NCBI GenBank assembly: GCA_963822955.1
Contig: CAWGJS010000007.1
Location: forward strand, 682,001-746,000
DNA length: 64,000 nucleotides
Source of the DNA: JAJYUU01 sp963822955
GTDB taxonomy: Bacteria; Actinomycetota; Actinomycetes; Streptosporangiales; Streptosporangiaceae
Direction of reading: 5' to 3'
Shown: in pieces, positions 28,699 to 37,744 of the stretch
How the letters are laid out: each line of letters starts with the position of its first letter
Numbering within the stretch: the stretch's first letter is position 1
The notes under the pieces: model-generated
What the model saw: only the letters and a program-made list of their open reading frames with translations
Database searches by the model: none
What the model was told of the DNA's origin: nothing
Translations under genes and position numbers: made by a program

Positions 28699-30048
28699 CT
28701 AGGCCGGACCTGACGGAACCTCCGGGCCCGTGTGGACGGTACGAAGCCGGGCCGGGACGTTCCACCACTGGTCGGGTCGATCGACAACGGGGGCATTGAG
28801 TCCGTCCTGGATGACCCTGGCCAGGCGCAGCAGGAAGGCGGCGATCCCTGCGGCGCCCTGCATCCAGGAGGTGCCGGGTGGAAGCAGTGGCGGGTCATGG
28901 CGATGCTCCACGAACCGCCAGCGCGCGCCGGCCTCGTCGCGGAGGGCGCGCTCGACGAGCGCGTCTCCCATCATGCGGGCCGCCTGCAGCAATCTGGCGG
29001 CCCGCGGCTGGTCATGGTCGTCTTGCGCGGCGTCGAGCAGCACGTCCCCTACCCCGGCCGTGCCGCAGCAGCGGCCGTCATTGTCCCAGAACCCCGGGCG
29101 AAGTCGCCTGGGGACACCGGCGGCCAGGATCGAGTGCAGGCATCGTCGCCGCAGCGATGTGACGTCGAACCCGGCCACCTCGTCCACTCCGGCGTGCGCT
29201 AGGGCGGCGAACAGCAGTGAAGTTCCGGCCTGCCCATGGCACCAGGTGTAGGTCACCGGCTCCACGTCCCGGCTGGAATACGGCAGGGTGTGCGGGACAA
29301 CGAACCCGTCGTCATCCAGCGAGCCCACGGCGAGCAGGTGCTGTGCACCCTGGCGCGCGGCGGTGACAAAGTCGGCACGGCCCAGGGCCTCCCCGGCGAT
29401 GGCCAGCGCGGTGGCAACCCCGGCGGTCCCGTGCGAGTAGTTCGGCATCCGAGCCAGAGAGCCCGGCAGCATTCCCCAGTCCAGGCCGGATTCGGTCCGG
29501 TCTGCCGTTCGCAGCAGGGACTGGCCGCCGGTCGTGGCAATGTCCTGGGCGTGCTCACCACCGGCCCAGATCGCGGCCAGGACCACCCCGGCGTTACCCA
29601 AGACCAGATCCGTCAGCGGCGAGGCTGACCCCCGCTCGACCCCCACCGAGGTGTTCCATCCTTCGGGGGTCATCAAGTCGTGGAGCCTGCGCAGCGCGAC
29701 CTGCTCAACGCCCGGGGCGAGCAGCCTCAGCGCCGTTACGTCCCCACCCAGTCCGAGATACAGCGATGGCTCGGTCCGGGTCGACGCCGCCGCACAAAGC
29801 CGCGCCACGACCCCGGCTGCCAGGGCCTCCTCGGCATCGCTCAGCGCGCGATACTGGCCGATCTCAGCCAGCACCGGGGCCAGCCCGCCGATCCCCGCGT
29901 ACAGCGAGTCGCGATCCTCGCCTGGCCCTGCCGGGCCGTCATCGCCGGGCACTACCTCGGGCAGCCAGGGGCCGTCCTCCACCCGGACCCGACCCAGAAC
30001 CCAGGCCCAGGCCGACTCACCCAGGTCCCGGTAACTCTCAGCCGCCAC
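28699..30048 (-). CDS. LanC-like protein (orphan)
   Basis: A 449-residue alpha/alpha-toroid protein of the LanC family, whose members add cysteine to dehydroamino acids in lanthipeptides or act as glutathione-type transferases. The family's GxxG-containing inner helices are seen (YAGIGGLAPVL, NYSHGTAGVATAL, QGAAGIAAFLL). The zinc ligands expected are the Cys in TYTWCHGQAGTSLL and the Cys pair in DGRCCGTAGVGDVLL, where the family usually has CHG. No precursor peptide or LanB/LanM dehydratase is in the neighbourhood. GTG 30048 has only a weak ribosome binding site. The Cys-Cys in place of Cys-His makes a catalytic cyclase role less sure. Confidence 0.8.
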   Translation of the reverse strand: MAAESYRDLGESAWAWVLGRVRVEDGPWLPEVVPGDDGPAGPGEDRDSLYAGIGGLAPVLAEIGQYRALSDAEEALAAGVVARLCAAASTRTEPSLYLGLGGDVTALRLLAPGVEQVALRRLHDLMTPEGWNTSVGVERGSASPLTDLVLGNAGVVLAAIWAGGEHAQDIATTGGQSLLRTADRTESGLDWGMLPGSLARMPNYSHGTAGVATALAIAGEALGRADFVTAARQGAQHLLAVGSLDDDGFVVPHTLPYSSRDVEPVTYTWCHGQAGTSLLFAALAHAGVDEVAGFDVTSLRRRCLHSILAAGVPRRLRPGFWDNDGRCCGTAGVGDVLLDAAQDDHDQPRAARLLQAARMMGDALVERALRDEAGARWRFVEHRHDPPLLPPGTSWMQGAAGIAAFLLRLARVIQDGLNAPVVDRPDQWWNVPARLRTVHTGPEVPSGPA

Positions 30049-30357
30049 CAGATCAGGCTATGGCGTACCTGCGCAAACGAAACGCTCACGCGCACCACGC
30101 CACGACTGAAAAATGCTCATCCGGCAGGTCCGCACATCGGCTACTTGTTGATTTGCCCTAGGACTGGTGCCTGGCGAGGCTCGGTCCAGGCGCCCGGCCT
30201 GTCGCTCTCACATCGGCTGCCCGCTTTCATGCGTGGCTCTCATTTGGCCTGCGCGGGCCGGGCGCTGTCATTGGGTGAGGTGAGGCTCAAGAGGGGTTTG
30301 CGCTGCTCGAAGTAGCGGTGCCCGCCTGGCCCGTCGGTTGGTGACTGGGAGGACCGG
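30049..30357. other. Left non-coding flank of the IS110 transposase gene
   Basis: About 310 bases without a gene. IS110 elements carry a long non-coding left end that encodes a bridge RNA ahead of the transposase, so part of this stretch (roughly 30160-30357) is the expected place for one. I cannot fix the left boundary. Confidence 0.4.
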
Positions 30358-31524
30358 ATGGGCAAGGTAGTGATCGGCATGGACCCGCACAAGCGGTCGG
30401 CGACGATCGAGATCATGGCTAGTGATGAGACCGTGCTCGGCGGTGGCCGGTACGGGACCGATGCTTCGGGGTACCAGGCGATGCTCGAGCATGCGCGCCG
30501 GTGGCCCGAGCGCATCTGGGCGGTTGAGGGATGTCAGGGGATCGGCGGGCACATCGCCAGCAGGCTACTGGCCGACGGCGAGCACGTGGTCGATGTGCCG
30601 CCGAAGCTGTCGGCCCGTGCGCGGGTATTCGCGACCGGGCACGGCCGCAAGACCGACGCCACCGATGCGCACTCGGTGGCCCTGGTCGCAACACGTATGT
30701 CCGGCCTGCGCAAGGTCGCTGATGACCAGCAGCTTGCGGTGCTGCGGATACTGGCCGACCGGCGCCGGTCGCTGGGCGAGGACCACACCCGGATGATCTC
30801 CCAGCTGCATCGCCTGCTGCTCGAGCTGATCCCTGGCGGCGCCCAGGTAAGCCTGTCGGCGGCCCAGGCAAGGGCGTTACTGGCGAGAGTCCGGCCGCGC
30901 GATGCCGCCGGCAAGGCGCGCAAGCGCGTGGCCGCCGAGCTGATCAGTGACCTGGAGCGAACCTACCGGCGCAAGAAGACCGCCGACAAAGAACTCCGCG
31001 AACTGCTCTCCGCGACCGGCAGCACACTCACTCAGCTGCATGGCATCGGTCCATCCGGCGCAGCCAGACTGCTCGTCGAGGTCGGTGACATCACCCGCTT
31101 CCCCGACAAGGCTCATTTCGCCTCGTGGAACGGCACCGCTCCCATCGATGCCTCCTCCGGCGAGCACGTCCGGCACCGGCTATCGCGCGCCGGCAACCGG
31201 CAGATCAACCGCGCGCTGCATATCATGGCCGTCGTCCAGCTGCGCAACCCGACCGAAGGCCGCGCCTACTTCGACCGCAAGGTCGCAGCGGGAAAGACAC
31301 CGATGGAAGCCATGCGAGCGCTGAAACGGCGGCTGTCCGACATCGTCTACCACCAGATGGCCGCCGATGCCATCGCAGCGGCTGCGACGGGTCCGGGAGG
31401 GCACTCGGGGACGACTCTGCAATCCAGCGTGACCGGCTTGACCCCGGCAGCCGGTTCTTCGGATAAGCCACTTCCCGGACCCGCTGCCAAACAGCCTAGG
31501 GCCATCGCCACGAAAGCGTCTTGA
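30358..31524 (+). CDS. IS110-family transposase (DEDD recombinase)
   Basis: A complete 388-residue transposase. The N-terminal RuvC-like domain has VVIGMDPHKRS (first Asp), IWAVEGCQGIG (Glu) and GRKTDATDAHSVALVA (paired Asp); the C-terminal domain has GIGPSGAARLLVEVGDITRF and the serine-containing RHRLSRAGNRQINRALH. IS110 enzymes recombine DNA guided by a bridge RNA and leave no inverted repeats. The right end of the element lies near 31538, since CGAAAGCGTCTTGAC..GGGGAGCCA recurs at 32370-32398. The reading frame is intact, so the element may be active. Confidence 0.92.
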   Translation: MGKVVIGMDPHKRSATIEIMASDETVLGGGRYGTDASGYQAMLEHARRWPERIWAVEGCQGIGGHIASRLLADGEHVVDVPPKLSARARVFATGHGRKTDATDAHSVALVATRMSGLRKVADDQQLAVLRILADRRRSLGEDHTRMISQLHRLLLELIPGGAQVSLSAAQARALLARVRPRDAAGKARKRVAAELISDLERTYRRKKTADKELRELLSATGSTLTQLHGIGPSGAARLLVEVGDITRFPDKAHFASWNGTAPIDASSGEHVRHRLSRAGNRQINRALHIMAVVQLRNPTEGRAYFDRKVAAGKTPMEAMRALKRRLSDIVYHQMAADAIAAAATGPGGHSGTTLQSSVTGLTPAAGSSDKPLPGPAAKQPRAIATKAS

Positions 31525-31619
31525 CGCACAGGGGAGCCATGACCGCGCGCGGATCGCTGCCCAATGTCGCAGTTGCGTGGCGCCTAGCGGATTCCCGCCG
31601 CCGGGGCGACAATGCCGGG

Positions 31620-32225
31620 ATGGCCAGTGATTACAGCAGGGCTCGGTTGCAGCTGCAGCTGGCCCTTTCGGTCCTCGACGGGACCAGGCCCTCGGGGACG
31701 CTCGACTGGGTGTCCGCTGTCGCCCCCGCCCTGACCCAGGCCGCCGTCGGGGCCGGGCACTGGGCCTCCGGCCGCCGGCAGCGGGCCCTGGCAGCGTGGG
31801 CATGCGCGGCCGGCTCCGGGCTGGTGGCGTGGGGCCTTGCCTCCGAAGCGCCGACCCAGGCCGAGATGATAAAGAACACCCAGCAGAAAAGGGATCTGCT
31901 GCGCCACCTTGACGCACGCCGACTTGGCCCGCAGGCCCCGGCCGCCGCCGGGACGCAGGCACCCGCCCGCCAGCGATCGCTGAACGCCGTGTCCGCCCTT
32001 GCTTCCTGTTCACAGGTGGTCTTCGGCGTGCGGTCGGGCCTGCGTCACCCGCAGCGGCTGACACTGAATGCGATCGCCAGCGAAACCTTTAACACCGCGT
32101 CCTACGTCCTGCGGGCGGTCCGGGCCGTGCAGCAGCACAGGCCCAGGATCGCCGTCGGCAGAGCCCTGGGCGCAGCCGGATCGCTAGCCCGGCTGCGGGC
32201 GGCATCGGCTGAACCCCTCCGTTAA
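31620..32225 (+). CDS. Hypothetical protein with a hydrophobic segment
   Basis: From ATG 31620 the product has 201 residues. It has a hydrophobic stretch (ALAAWACAAGSGLVAWGLAS, ~55-80) and a C-terminal helical region with SETFNTASYVLRAVRAVQQH. Codon use matches real genes here. I do not recognise a family. An upstream frame start at 31521 would lie inside the IS110 right end and is unlikely. Confidence 0.5.
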   Translation: MASDYSRARLQLQLALSVLDGTRPSGTLDWVSAVAPALTQAAVGAGHWASGRRQRALAAWACAAGSGLVAWGLASEAPTQAEMIKNTQQKRDLLRHLDARRLGPQAPAAAGTQAPARQRSLNAVSALASCSQVVFGVRSGLRHPQRLTLNAIASETFNTASYVLRAVRAVQQHRPRIAVGRALGAAGSLARLRAASAEPLR

Positions 32226-32369
32226 CAGCAGCACCGCAGCGGCTACAGCAGCTAGCGTCACGGCAAGAGCACGCAGTCTCGGCCTCCGGCGAGCTTCCCG
32301 GTCTATGGCCTGGATTCGCCGTTCATCGGCCCGAGGTGGCTTGGTTGGCAACCGAGGGGCTGGCTCCGC
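32226..32369. other. Short gene-free spacer
   Basis: Nothing recognised between the hypothetical gene and the IS110 right-end remnant. Confidence 0.3.
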
Positions 32370-32398
32370 GAAAGCGTCTTGACACAGAGGGGAGCCAG
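32370..32398 (+). mobile_element. IS110 right-end remnant (29 bp)
   Basis: GAAAGCGTCTTGACACAGAG followed by GGGAGCCA matches the last bases of the intact IS110 element (31511-31539) with two or three changes. It abuts the dispersed repeat copy A, replacing the left part seen in copies B and C. Confidence 0.7.
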
Positions 32399-32534
32399 AT
32401 CCGTAACTCCCGCGGCGAGACCGCCCTCGAGATCCGGGACCGGCAGACGATGGGCGCTGGGATCCATCTGAGACTGATGATAAGTGTGGTAGCTGTGTTG
32501 TTAGATCAATAGCCAGGCTAAGCCATCCTTAGAT
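32397..32534. repeat. Dispersed non-coding repeat, copy A
   Basis: Starts CAGATCCGTAACTCCCGCGG, contains the invariant AAGTGTGGTAGCTGTGTTGT, and ends CTTAGAT. It matches copies B (56781-56968) and C (59267-59451) over this length. Downstream to ~32575 it also matches 14165-14235. No open frame is conserved among copies. Confidence 0.85.
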
Positions 32535-32882
32535 CTCCCGCTTGTACCCTTCCGCCGACGCTAGCGATCCGAACAGCAGCCGCGCCCGGTCCGCGCGCCG
32601 AACTGCTGCTCGGCAGAAACCACCGCCAACGGCTAGTCATTATGCGTTTGATCTGCGGCTACGATCCCGCAGGTACGCCGCCGGGCGCGGCAAGCGCCAC
32701 GCCACACGGCACTCCGGCACGATCGCCGCGACGACCGCAACCAGCCTGCCGTCACCGCAAGCGAGCAGCCACCTGGCTCGGCCCCCTCACGAGAGCGCGC
32801 CTGACGCCGAATCGGGGCGGCCTTGAAGCTGTGGCATCAGCCAGACTGCAGCCGTCCCGATCTGGCGGTTGTGCGTGGGCTG
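32535..32882. other. Gene-free stretch
   Basis: Apart from the first ~40 bases, which resemble the IS110-like scar at 14200-14240, nothing is recognised here. Confidence 0.35.
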
Positions 32883-33754
32883 CTACCTGGAGATGGGCAG
32901 GGTGAAGAACTCGGTGAGGTGCGCGGCGAGTTCGGCGGGTGCTTCTTCGGCAATGTGATGACCGCAGTCGACGGACTGGCCGCGGACGTCGTCGGCCCAG
33001 TCGCGCCAGATGGCCAGCGGGTCGCCGTAGAGATCTTCCAGGTCGTCTCATGCGGCCCACAAGAACAGGACGGGGCAGCTGATACGCCGGCCCGCCGCAT
33101 GGTCGGCCTCGTCGTGCTCACGGTCAACGCCGAGTCCCGCGCGATAGTCCTCCATCATGGCGTGGACAGTGTCGGGGTCGTGGATCGCGCGCTGGTAGTC
33201 CTCGTAGGCTTCCTGGCCCATCTGCTCGGCCGTCACGGTGTACCAGGCGCCGGGATCGGCGTTGATGAACCGCTCGGCGGGCCGCTGGGTCTGGCCGAAG
33301 AAGAGCCAGTGATACCAGCTGGCCGCGAACTTGGCGTCGCAGCGGGCGAGCGCCTCGCCAATCGGTATCCCGTCCATCAGGCACAGGCGGCTCACGCAGC
33401 CGGGGTGATCCATGGCCAGCCGCTGGGCGACATACAGCCCGCGGTCGTGGCCGGCCACGCAGAAACGCCGGTGCCGAGCGCTTGCATCATGGCCACGCAA
33501 TCACCGGCCATGGCCCGCTTGGAGTAGGGCCGGTGATCGGGCGTGGTCGGGGGCTTGGACGACTCTCCGTAGCCGCGCAGGTCAGGGCACACAACAGTGA
33601 ACCGTTCTGCCAGCAGGGGCGCGACCTGATGCCAGGTGACATGAGTGCGCGGGTGGCCGTGCAGCAGCAGCACCGCTGGCCCCGAACCACCGTGACGCAC
33701 CCGCAACTGCGCATCGCCGACATCGACCCGCCGCAGCGTAAAGCCTTCGAACAT
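32883..33754 (-). pseudogene. Haloacetate-dehalogenase-like alpha/beta hydrolase, inactivated
   Basis: Start ATG 33754 follows AGAGGA. The sequence follows the fluoroacetate dehalogenase pattern: AVLLLHGHPRTHVTWHQVAP, VVCPDLRGYGESSKP, then after a frame change near 33480 the nucleophile region RFCVAGHDRGLYVAQR (Asp), the cap segment SWYHWLFFGQ, and the C-terminal VDCGHHIAEEAPAEL with the catalytic His. Two lesions are seen: the frameshift at ~33480 and an in-frame TGA at 33048-33050 where CGA (Arg) is expected, after which the frame continues DDLEDLYGDPLAIWRDWADD. A gene with both a nonsense codon and a frameshift is a true pseudogene. Confidence 0.8.
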
Positions 33755-34016
33755 GAATCCATCCTCTACCGCGATGAGGTCGCCCTCATGACATTGAACC
33801 CAGCCTGGCAGGAAACCACCCAGGTACGCAGATCCACCAGATCGCCGCGCCTCAGCCGAATAAACAACAGGGCCACGGGCCGTGCAGAACGGCGGCTCGG
33901 GAGCGGCTTTCGGCGAGAGCCGACGACAGAGCGCGACGACGCCAACCACGCAACTGGTCGAGGACGGCCGTCGGGCGCGGTGCTGGTGCCGGTCCGGGCG
34001 CGATCGCCGCACCGTC

Positions 34017-34277
34017 TCAGCGAGGCGCTGGTCCAGCACCGCGGTGGCGGGCTGGCCGCAGTGGCACGACCTTCCCGGCGAGGCCGCGCCCGGCCGGGAC
34101 AACGACCAGCTTCCTGTCACAGGTGCGCACTGCGAAGGAACCGCCGTCAGCCTCCTCAAGAATGCCCAGGACGTCGGCGAACACCTCGCCGCCACCTCCC
34201 GCGGGCCGGCGCCACCGGATCACGACCCGCTGGCCGACATCCGCGGGCGTGAGCCGGACCTCCAGCCGGTAGCGCAC
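34017..34277 (-). CDS. N-terminal SH3-like domain of a GNAT acetyltransferase, truncated
   Basis: GTG 34277 follows AGGAGG. The 86-residue product reads RYRLEVRLTPADVGQRVVIR and continues with DVLGILEEADGGSFAVR and VPAGRGLAGKVVPLRPARH. This is the small beta-barrel that precedes the acetyltransferase domain in many actinobacterial GNAT proteins (LTPxDVGxRVVVRRR ... DVLGxL ... VxAGKxVPP). The catalytic GNAT part is missing: after the barrel the frame ends. It is probably a truncated gene. Confidence 0.5.
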   Translation of the reverse strand: MRYRLEVRLTPADVGQRVVIRWRRPAGGGGEVFADVLGILEEADGGSFAVRTCDRKLVVVPAGRGLAGKVVPLRPARHRGAGPAPR

Positions 34278-34455
34278 GTCGGGCTACCTCCTCGCGGGCC
34301 GGGCCAGCTGCGTCGCCGGGAGGGATGGGAGCGATGAGCGTGGGCTCGCAGCTCGCGGCCAAGGCCGTGCAAGCGCGACCGCGCGGGCAGCTAACCAGCC
34401 GCAGCCGAAACCGCGCGCTCCGACGCTGTACGTGACGGGCAGGACGCCGGGCAGG

Positions 34456-34662
34456 TCACTGCGACCCGGACGCCGGCTCCCGCACGATTTCGGCATGGAG
34501 CCACGCGGAAGGCGCGAACACCGCCAGGTCCTTCTGCTCTCCCGAGTGCTGCCGCTGAATGAGCAAGAAACCACCCGCGGTGACGCTGAAGGCGTCCGCT
34601 TCCTCGTAGATCATCTCGCTGCGCGCTGCCGCGGCACCGCCCACGTAGACCCTGACAGCCAT
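34456..34662 (-). CDS. Small hypothetical protein
   Basis: A 68-residue product from ATG 34662 (AVRVYVGGAAAARSEMIYEE, SVTAGGFLLIQRQHSGEQKD, WLHAEIVREPA), predicted to be mostly beta strand. Codon third positions are strongly G/C, as in neighbouring real genes. GTG 34707 is an alternative start. Family not recognised. Confidence 0.5.
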   Translation of the reverse strand: MAVRVYVGGAAAARSEMIYEEADAFSVTAGGFLLIQRQHSGEQKDLAVFAPSAWLHAEIVREPASGSQ

Positions 34663-35086
34663 GACCGGGCACCCTTCGTAGGCGGCCGGATATCCAATAC
34701 CTGCCACGGTACTCGCGTCGCCGCCCGCTGCCGGATATCACGGGACCGGCCCGGCCAGCAACTCCTACCTCGGAACAACCAGCCCAGGATGGCCCGCCCG
34801 GTGAAGAATTCCGCAGCAGCAGTCCAGGAGGCAGCGACCATGGCGGACGCCGAGGTCCGCAAGCGCCAGTATTCTTCTCATCCCGTAAAACTGGCCGCCG
34901 ACGCAGATTGTCGGTGCGCCAAGCCATCCTGCTGCTTGTTAGCACTGCTACCGACTGGGACGCATGGCACGGCCCGTATGACGACGCGAACTCTTCCCTC
35001 TCGCGCAGGCTGATGCACGCACCCGGTCACGGCGGCCGTGTCCGCTCAGCGCCGCACCGTCCTTCCTCGCGAGTATTCTGCCCGGC
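34663..35086. other. Gene-free stretch
   Basis: About 420 bases with no supported gene or repeat between two divergently placed small genes. Confidence 0.35.
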
Positions 35087-35464
35087 ATGACCAAAGCGCA
35101 CGAGGTGGTCGCGGCCTACTGGGCCGCGGCGGAAGCGCGGGACTGGGATGCATTCGCCGCACTGCTCGCCGACGATGTGGTCTACCGCGGCCCCCAGACC
35201 AGGGAACAGGTCCGCGGCCGGGAAGCCTACATCCGGTTCAACGTGGAGGGCTTCTCCTATGACTGGCACATCGCGGTGCGCCAGATTGTCGGCGAGGCCC
35301 AGCACGCTGCCAGCTGGATCGAGTTCACCGGGCCCGAGGGCACGCAGCCCGGCTTGTGCTTCTTTGATCTTGGAGACGATGGCCGGATCACCCGGATCAC
35401 CGACTTCTGGCCCGACCCATACGAGCTTCCAGCCAGCCGCGCTCATCTGGTTGAACGCTACTAG
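35087..35464 (+). CDS. SnoaL-like / NTF2-fold protein
   Basis: A 125-residue single-domain protein of the NTF2 superfamily. It begins with the family's helical start (VVAAYWAAAEARDWDAFAAL) and the strand LADDVVYRGPQTREQVRG, followed by beta strands FSYDWHIAVRQIV, AASWIEFTGP and ITRITDFWPDPYE. SnoaL-like proteins are small enzymes or binding proteins, including polyketide cyclases and limonene-epoxide-hydrolase-like proteins; the substrate here is unknown. There is no clear ribosome binding site before ATG 35087, so it may be leaderless. Confidence 0.8.
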   Translation: MTKAHEVVAAYWAAAEARDWDAFAALLADDVVYRGPQTREQVRGREAYIRFNVEGFSYDWHIAVRQIVGEAQHAASWIEFTGPEGTQPGLCFFDLGDDGRITRITDFWPDPYELPASRAHLVERY

Positions 35465-35931
35465 AGTCAGTCAACCCTTTAAGGACCTAGCCAGTTACAC
35501 GTGAGGTTCGACCCGGCATTAGCGACGCTTAGGTTTCCTCGGCTTTCTGCTGGTCCTTGAGCAGCCTGTCATAGAGGTCGCTCCGGTGATCGGGCGCGGC
35601 TCGGCGTCCGGGTGATATCAGTCGGCGATCTTGCACCACTCCCCAGGCGGCACCCCGTGGTGCGGTGGATCCGCTGCCCGGCCCACCCGGCGCAGCATCC
35701 CAGACCGCCGTGCCCGCGCCCGGCCCGCGCGGCAAGACGACCACGCCATCACAGCGCGGCAGCGCCCGGCGCAGCCGGGCTCTACTGGCAACGGCGGTCA
35801 GGTGCCCCGATTTTCACGCCGCTGCGGCGTCACAGCAGGGCACCATGACTAAATTGCAGTCCTCAGCCGCGCATGACCGGTCACTCACTTCCAGCCGCGG
35901 CGCGGCCATACGGGACCAATCCTCGGCTTGG
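35465..35931. other. Gene-free stretch
   Basis: About 470 bases. The minus strand from ~35620 to 35529 reads DHRSDLYDRLLKDQQKAEET before a stop, which looks like a protein C-terminus, but nothing upstream supports a gene. Confidence 0.3.
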
Positions 35932-36132
35932 TCATGACTGTCCCTGCTTCCCGGCTTGGGCCTGCTCCCGGTCTTCGTCGGCGATGCGCTCCAAAGCGTG
36001 CCGGACGAAACTCAGCGCTTCCCGCTCATCGCCGTCCATGCGATCCCACCACTTCTCATAGGTCAGCAGCAGCCGGTGGCTGGTGACCTCCGGTGGATGC
36101 CGCCGATAGCTCAGAGTGCTCTCCTTCCTCAC
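35932..36132 (-). CDS. Small helical hypothetical protein
   Basis: A 66-residue frame from GTG 36132 with an amphipathic helical core (YEKWWDRMDGDEREALSFVR, HALERIADEDREQAQ). Acidic residues and good third-position bias suggest a real small protein. It lies 17 bases downstream of the transglycosylase-like remnant on the same strand and could have been its co-transcribed partner. Function unknown. Confidence 0.5.
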   Translation of the reverse strand: MRKESTLSYRRHPPEVTSHRLLLTYEKWWDRMDGDEREALSFVRHALERIADEDREQAQAGKQGQS

Positions 36133-36149
36133 GCGGCCAGGCCGGGTGC

Positions 36150-36390
36150 CTAGATCCGATCCAACAGCTCGGCCCGCCAGCCCCGGGCGCAGTCGACGCA
36201 GTTGGCACAGCCCTTATGCGTGTGCCCGGGAGCGGGGAGGACCGGCGGGCGTCCAGCGACCAGACCATGCTGTCGGCCGACGCGAGCTGGCTGCCGTACC
36301 CGCCCAGGCCCTGCGTCTTCACGCCAAAGCCGTGGATCGGCAACTCCTCCGCGAATATGCGACGATCGCGCCGATCCTGATCGCGTTCTG
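36150..36390 (-). pseudogene. C-terminal remnant of a DpdA/queuine-transglycosylase-like protein
   Basis: One frame reads RIFAEELPIHGFGVKTQGLG and YGSQLASADSMVWSLDAR; a second frame, after a shift near 36235, gives PGHTHKGCANCVDCARGWRA before the stop at 36150. The order HGFGVKT, LASADSMxW and CxNC is what I recall from the deazapurine DNA-modification (DpdA-like) branch of the tRNA-guanine transglycosylase superfamily. The TIM-barrel N-terminal body is missing. Assignment rests on motif memory only. Confidence 0.42.
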
Positions 36391-36483
36391 GCGCCTGCAG
36401 CTAGACCGCAGCGTGCTCCCGGCCGGCGGACTCCCGGCCAGAGGGACCGGAGTCTCGCGGAAAGCCGTGCCACGATGCCTCGC

Positions 36484-37275
36484 TCATGTCTCGATGCGCG
36501 CCTGTTCGCGTACTGCGCGCTGCCAGAGCGCATGCCGGGCCGCGCCCTCACCAGCCCGCTGCCGGGGCTCGCGGCCGGCCTGCAGCGCCTGGACCAGGCG
36601 CGCGTGGGAGGCGAGCTCTGCCTCGGCCAGCACGCGATAGGCCGCCACGCCTTCGGCTGGCCCCAAGACCGGCGGTGGAGGCCGCCGGTGATCCTCGCTC
36701 AGCCGGCCAAGGCGCTCGTTGGGGGCCTGCAGGTACGGGGCAAGATCGGCCACCGGGTCCAGCCGGACCGAGGCCGGATCGACACCGCGGACCACGAGCG
36801 TCACGATCAGCCCGTCCGCCACCAGCCGCGCCGCCCACACGTTCTCCTGCCGCCCGGCAACGCCACTGACGTTCTCGCTGCCGACGGCCAGGTCCGCGCG
36901 CGAGTAGACCGGCGGCACGTCGAGGTCGTCCTCGTCAACGCCGGCCTGGGAGGCTATCCGGTTGCGGTCGTGATCGATCGCGCGGAGCAGCTTAGCCTCA
37001 ACCTCACGGTCACCCGCATCGGCAGGCCCGGTCCTAGTAGTGACCACCACCCATGGCCCGGCGGGTTCTGCCCAGTCCCCGTACGCCAGGCTGATGCTGT
37101 CCCACACACCGTTAACCTGACCGGCCTCAGCGAGGTACGCCGACGGCAGCCGAGGCTCTGCCAGCCCGAAGACGGCGAATGGGGGACAGGGCGGCAGCTC
37201 TTCCGCGTCGGACCGGGCACGCTCGCGCATCCGCGCGACCCACTCGCTGCGGTCTGGCTCCGGAACATGCTGCAT
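36484..37275 (-). CDS. Hypothetical protein
   Basis: ATG 37275 (after AAGG) gives 263 residues. The N-terminal part is acidic and ordered (LPCP-type segment ELPPCPPFAVFGLAEPRLPS, WDSISLAYGDWAEPAGPWVV); the central part has strands VWAARLVADGLIVTLVVRG; the last ~60 residues are Ala/Arg-rich helices. No family recognised. Codon bias supports a real gene. Confidence 0.55.
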   Translation of the reverse strand: MQHVPEPDRSEWVARMRERARSDAEELPPCPPFAVFGLAEPRLPSAYLAEAGQVNGVWDSISLAYGDWAEPAGPWVVVTTRTGPADAGDREVEAKLLRAIDHDRNRIASQAGVDEDDLDVPPVYSRADLAVGSENVSGVAGRQENVWAARLVADGLIVTLVVRGVDPASVRLDPVADLAPYLQAPNERLGRLSEDHRRPPPPVLGPAEGVAAYRVLAEAELASHARLVQALQAGREPRQRAGEGAARHALWQRAVREQARIET

Positions 37276-37744
37276 GGCAACAGCCTTGCATCTCATTCTC
37301 AGCCCGGAAAGAACCGCGGGCACCGGCGAGCCACACCCGCCCGCGCGCAGGAATGGCTGCTCGGTGCGCGACTGTGCACTCAGCGGCGCAGGCTTGGCCG
37401 ACTAAGGATTCGGCGTTGGATCGCGGCCCAGCCGCGATACTGGCACGCTGATCGTGAAGGCCTCCTCCGCACTCACATCTCGCTTGATTGTCCGGACGAG
37501 CGCATGACTTCGCGCCAGGCCAACGTCCCGTATTCGGCAGATCCGTAACTTCGGTCGCGTCGGCGAGTCCGCATATGTATGAGGCAGCACGCGCATCGAT
37601 CTCCCGGCATGCCAGTGACAGGCTCGCGATCCGCCTCGCTCGACGGTGGGCGCCTCACTGACGTGCCCGTGAAGCGCGGGCGCCAAGGGCCGGGCTGTCC
37701 GGCGGCACTGAGCGAGAAACTAGCTCGCTTGCCTGGAGTGGGCG
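37276..37744. other. Gene-free stretch with a repeat fragment
   Basis: About 470 bases. It contains a 20-base exact match (TTCGGCAGATCCGTAACTTC, 37533-37552) to the left part of dispersed repeat copy C. Otherwise nothing is recognised. Confidence 0.5.

Noticed and set aside
28125..30048. A lanthipeptide gene cluster
   Set aside because: Only a LanC-like gene is present; no precursor peptide, dehydratase or transporter could be found in the flanks.
32397..32534. Bridge RNA of the IS110 element
   Set aside because: The repeat does not occur in the non-coding flank of the intact IS110 gene at 30358, so it cannot be that element's own left end; the idea is kept only as speculation for another element.
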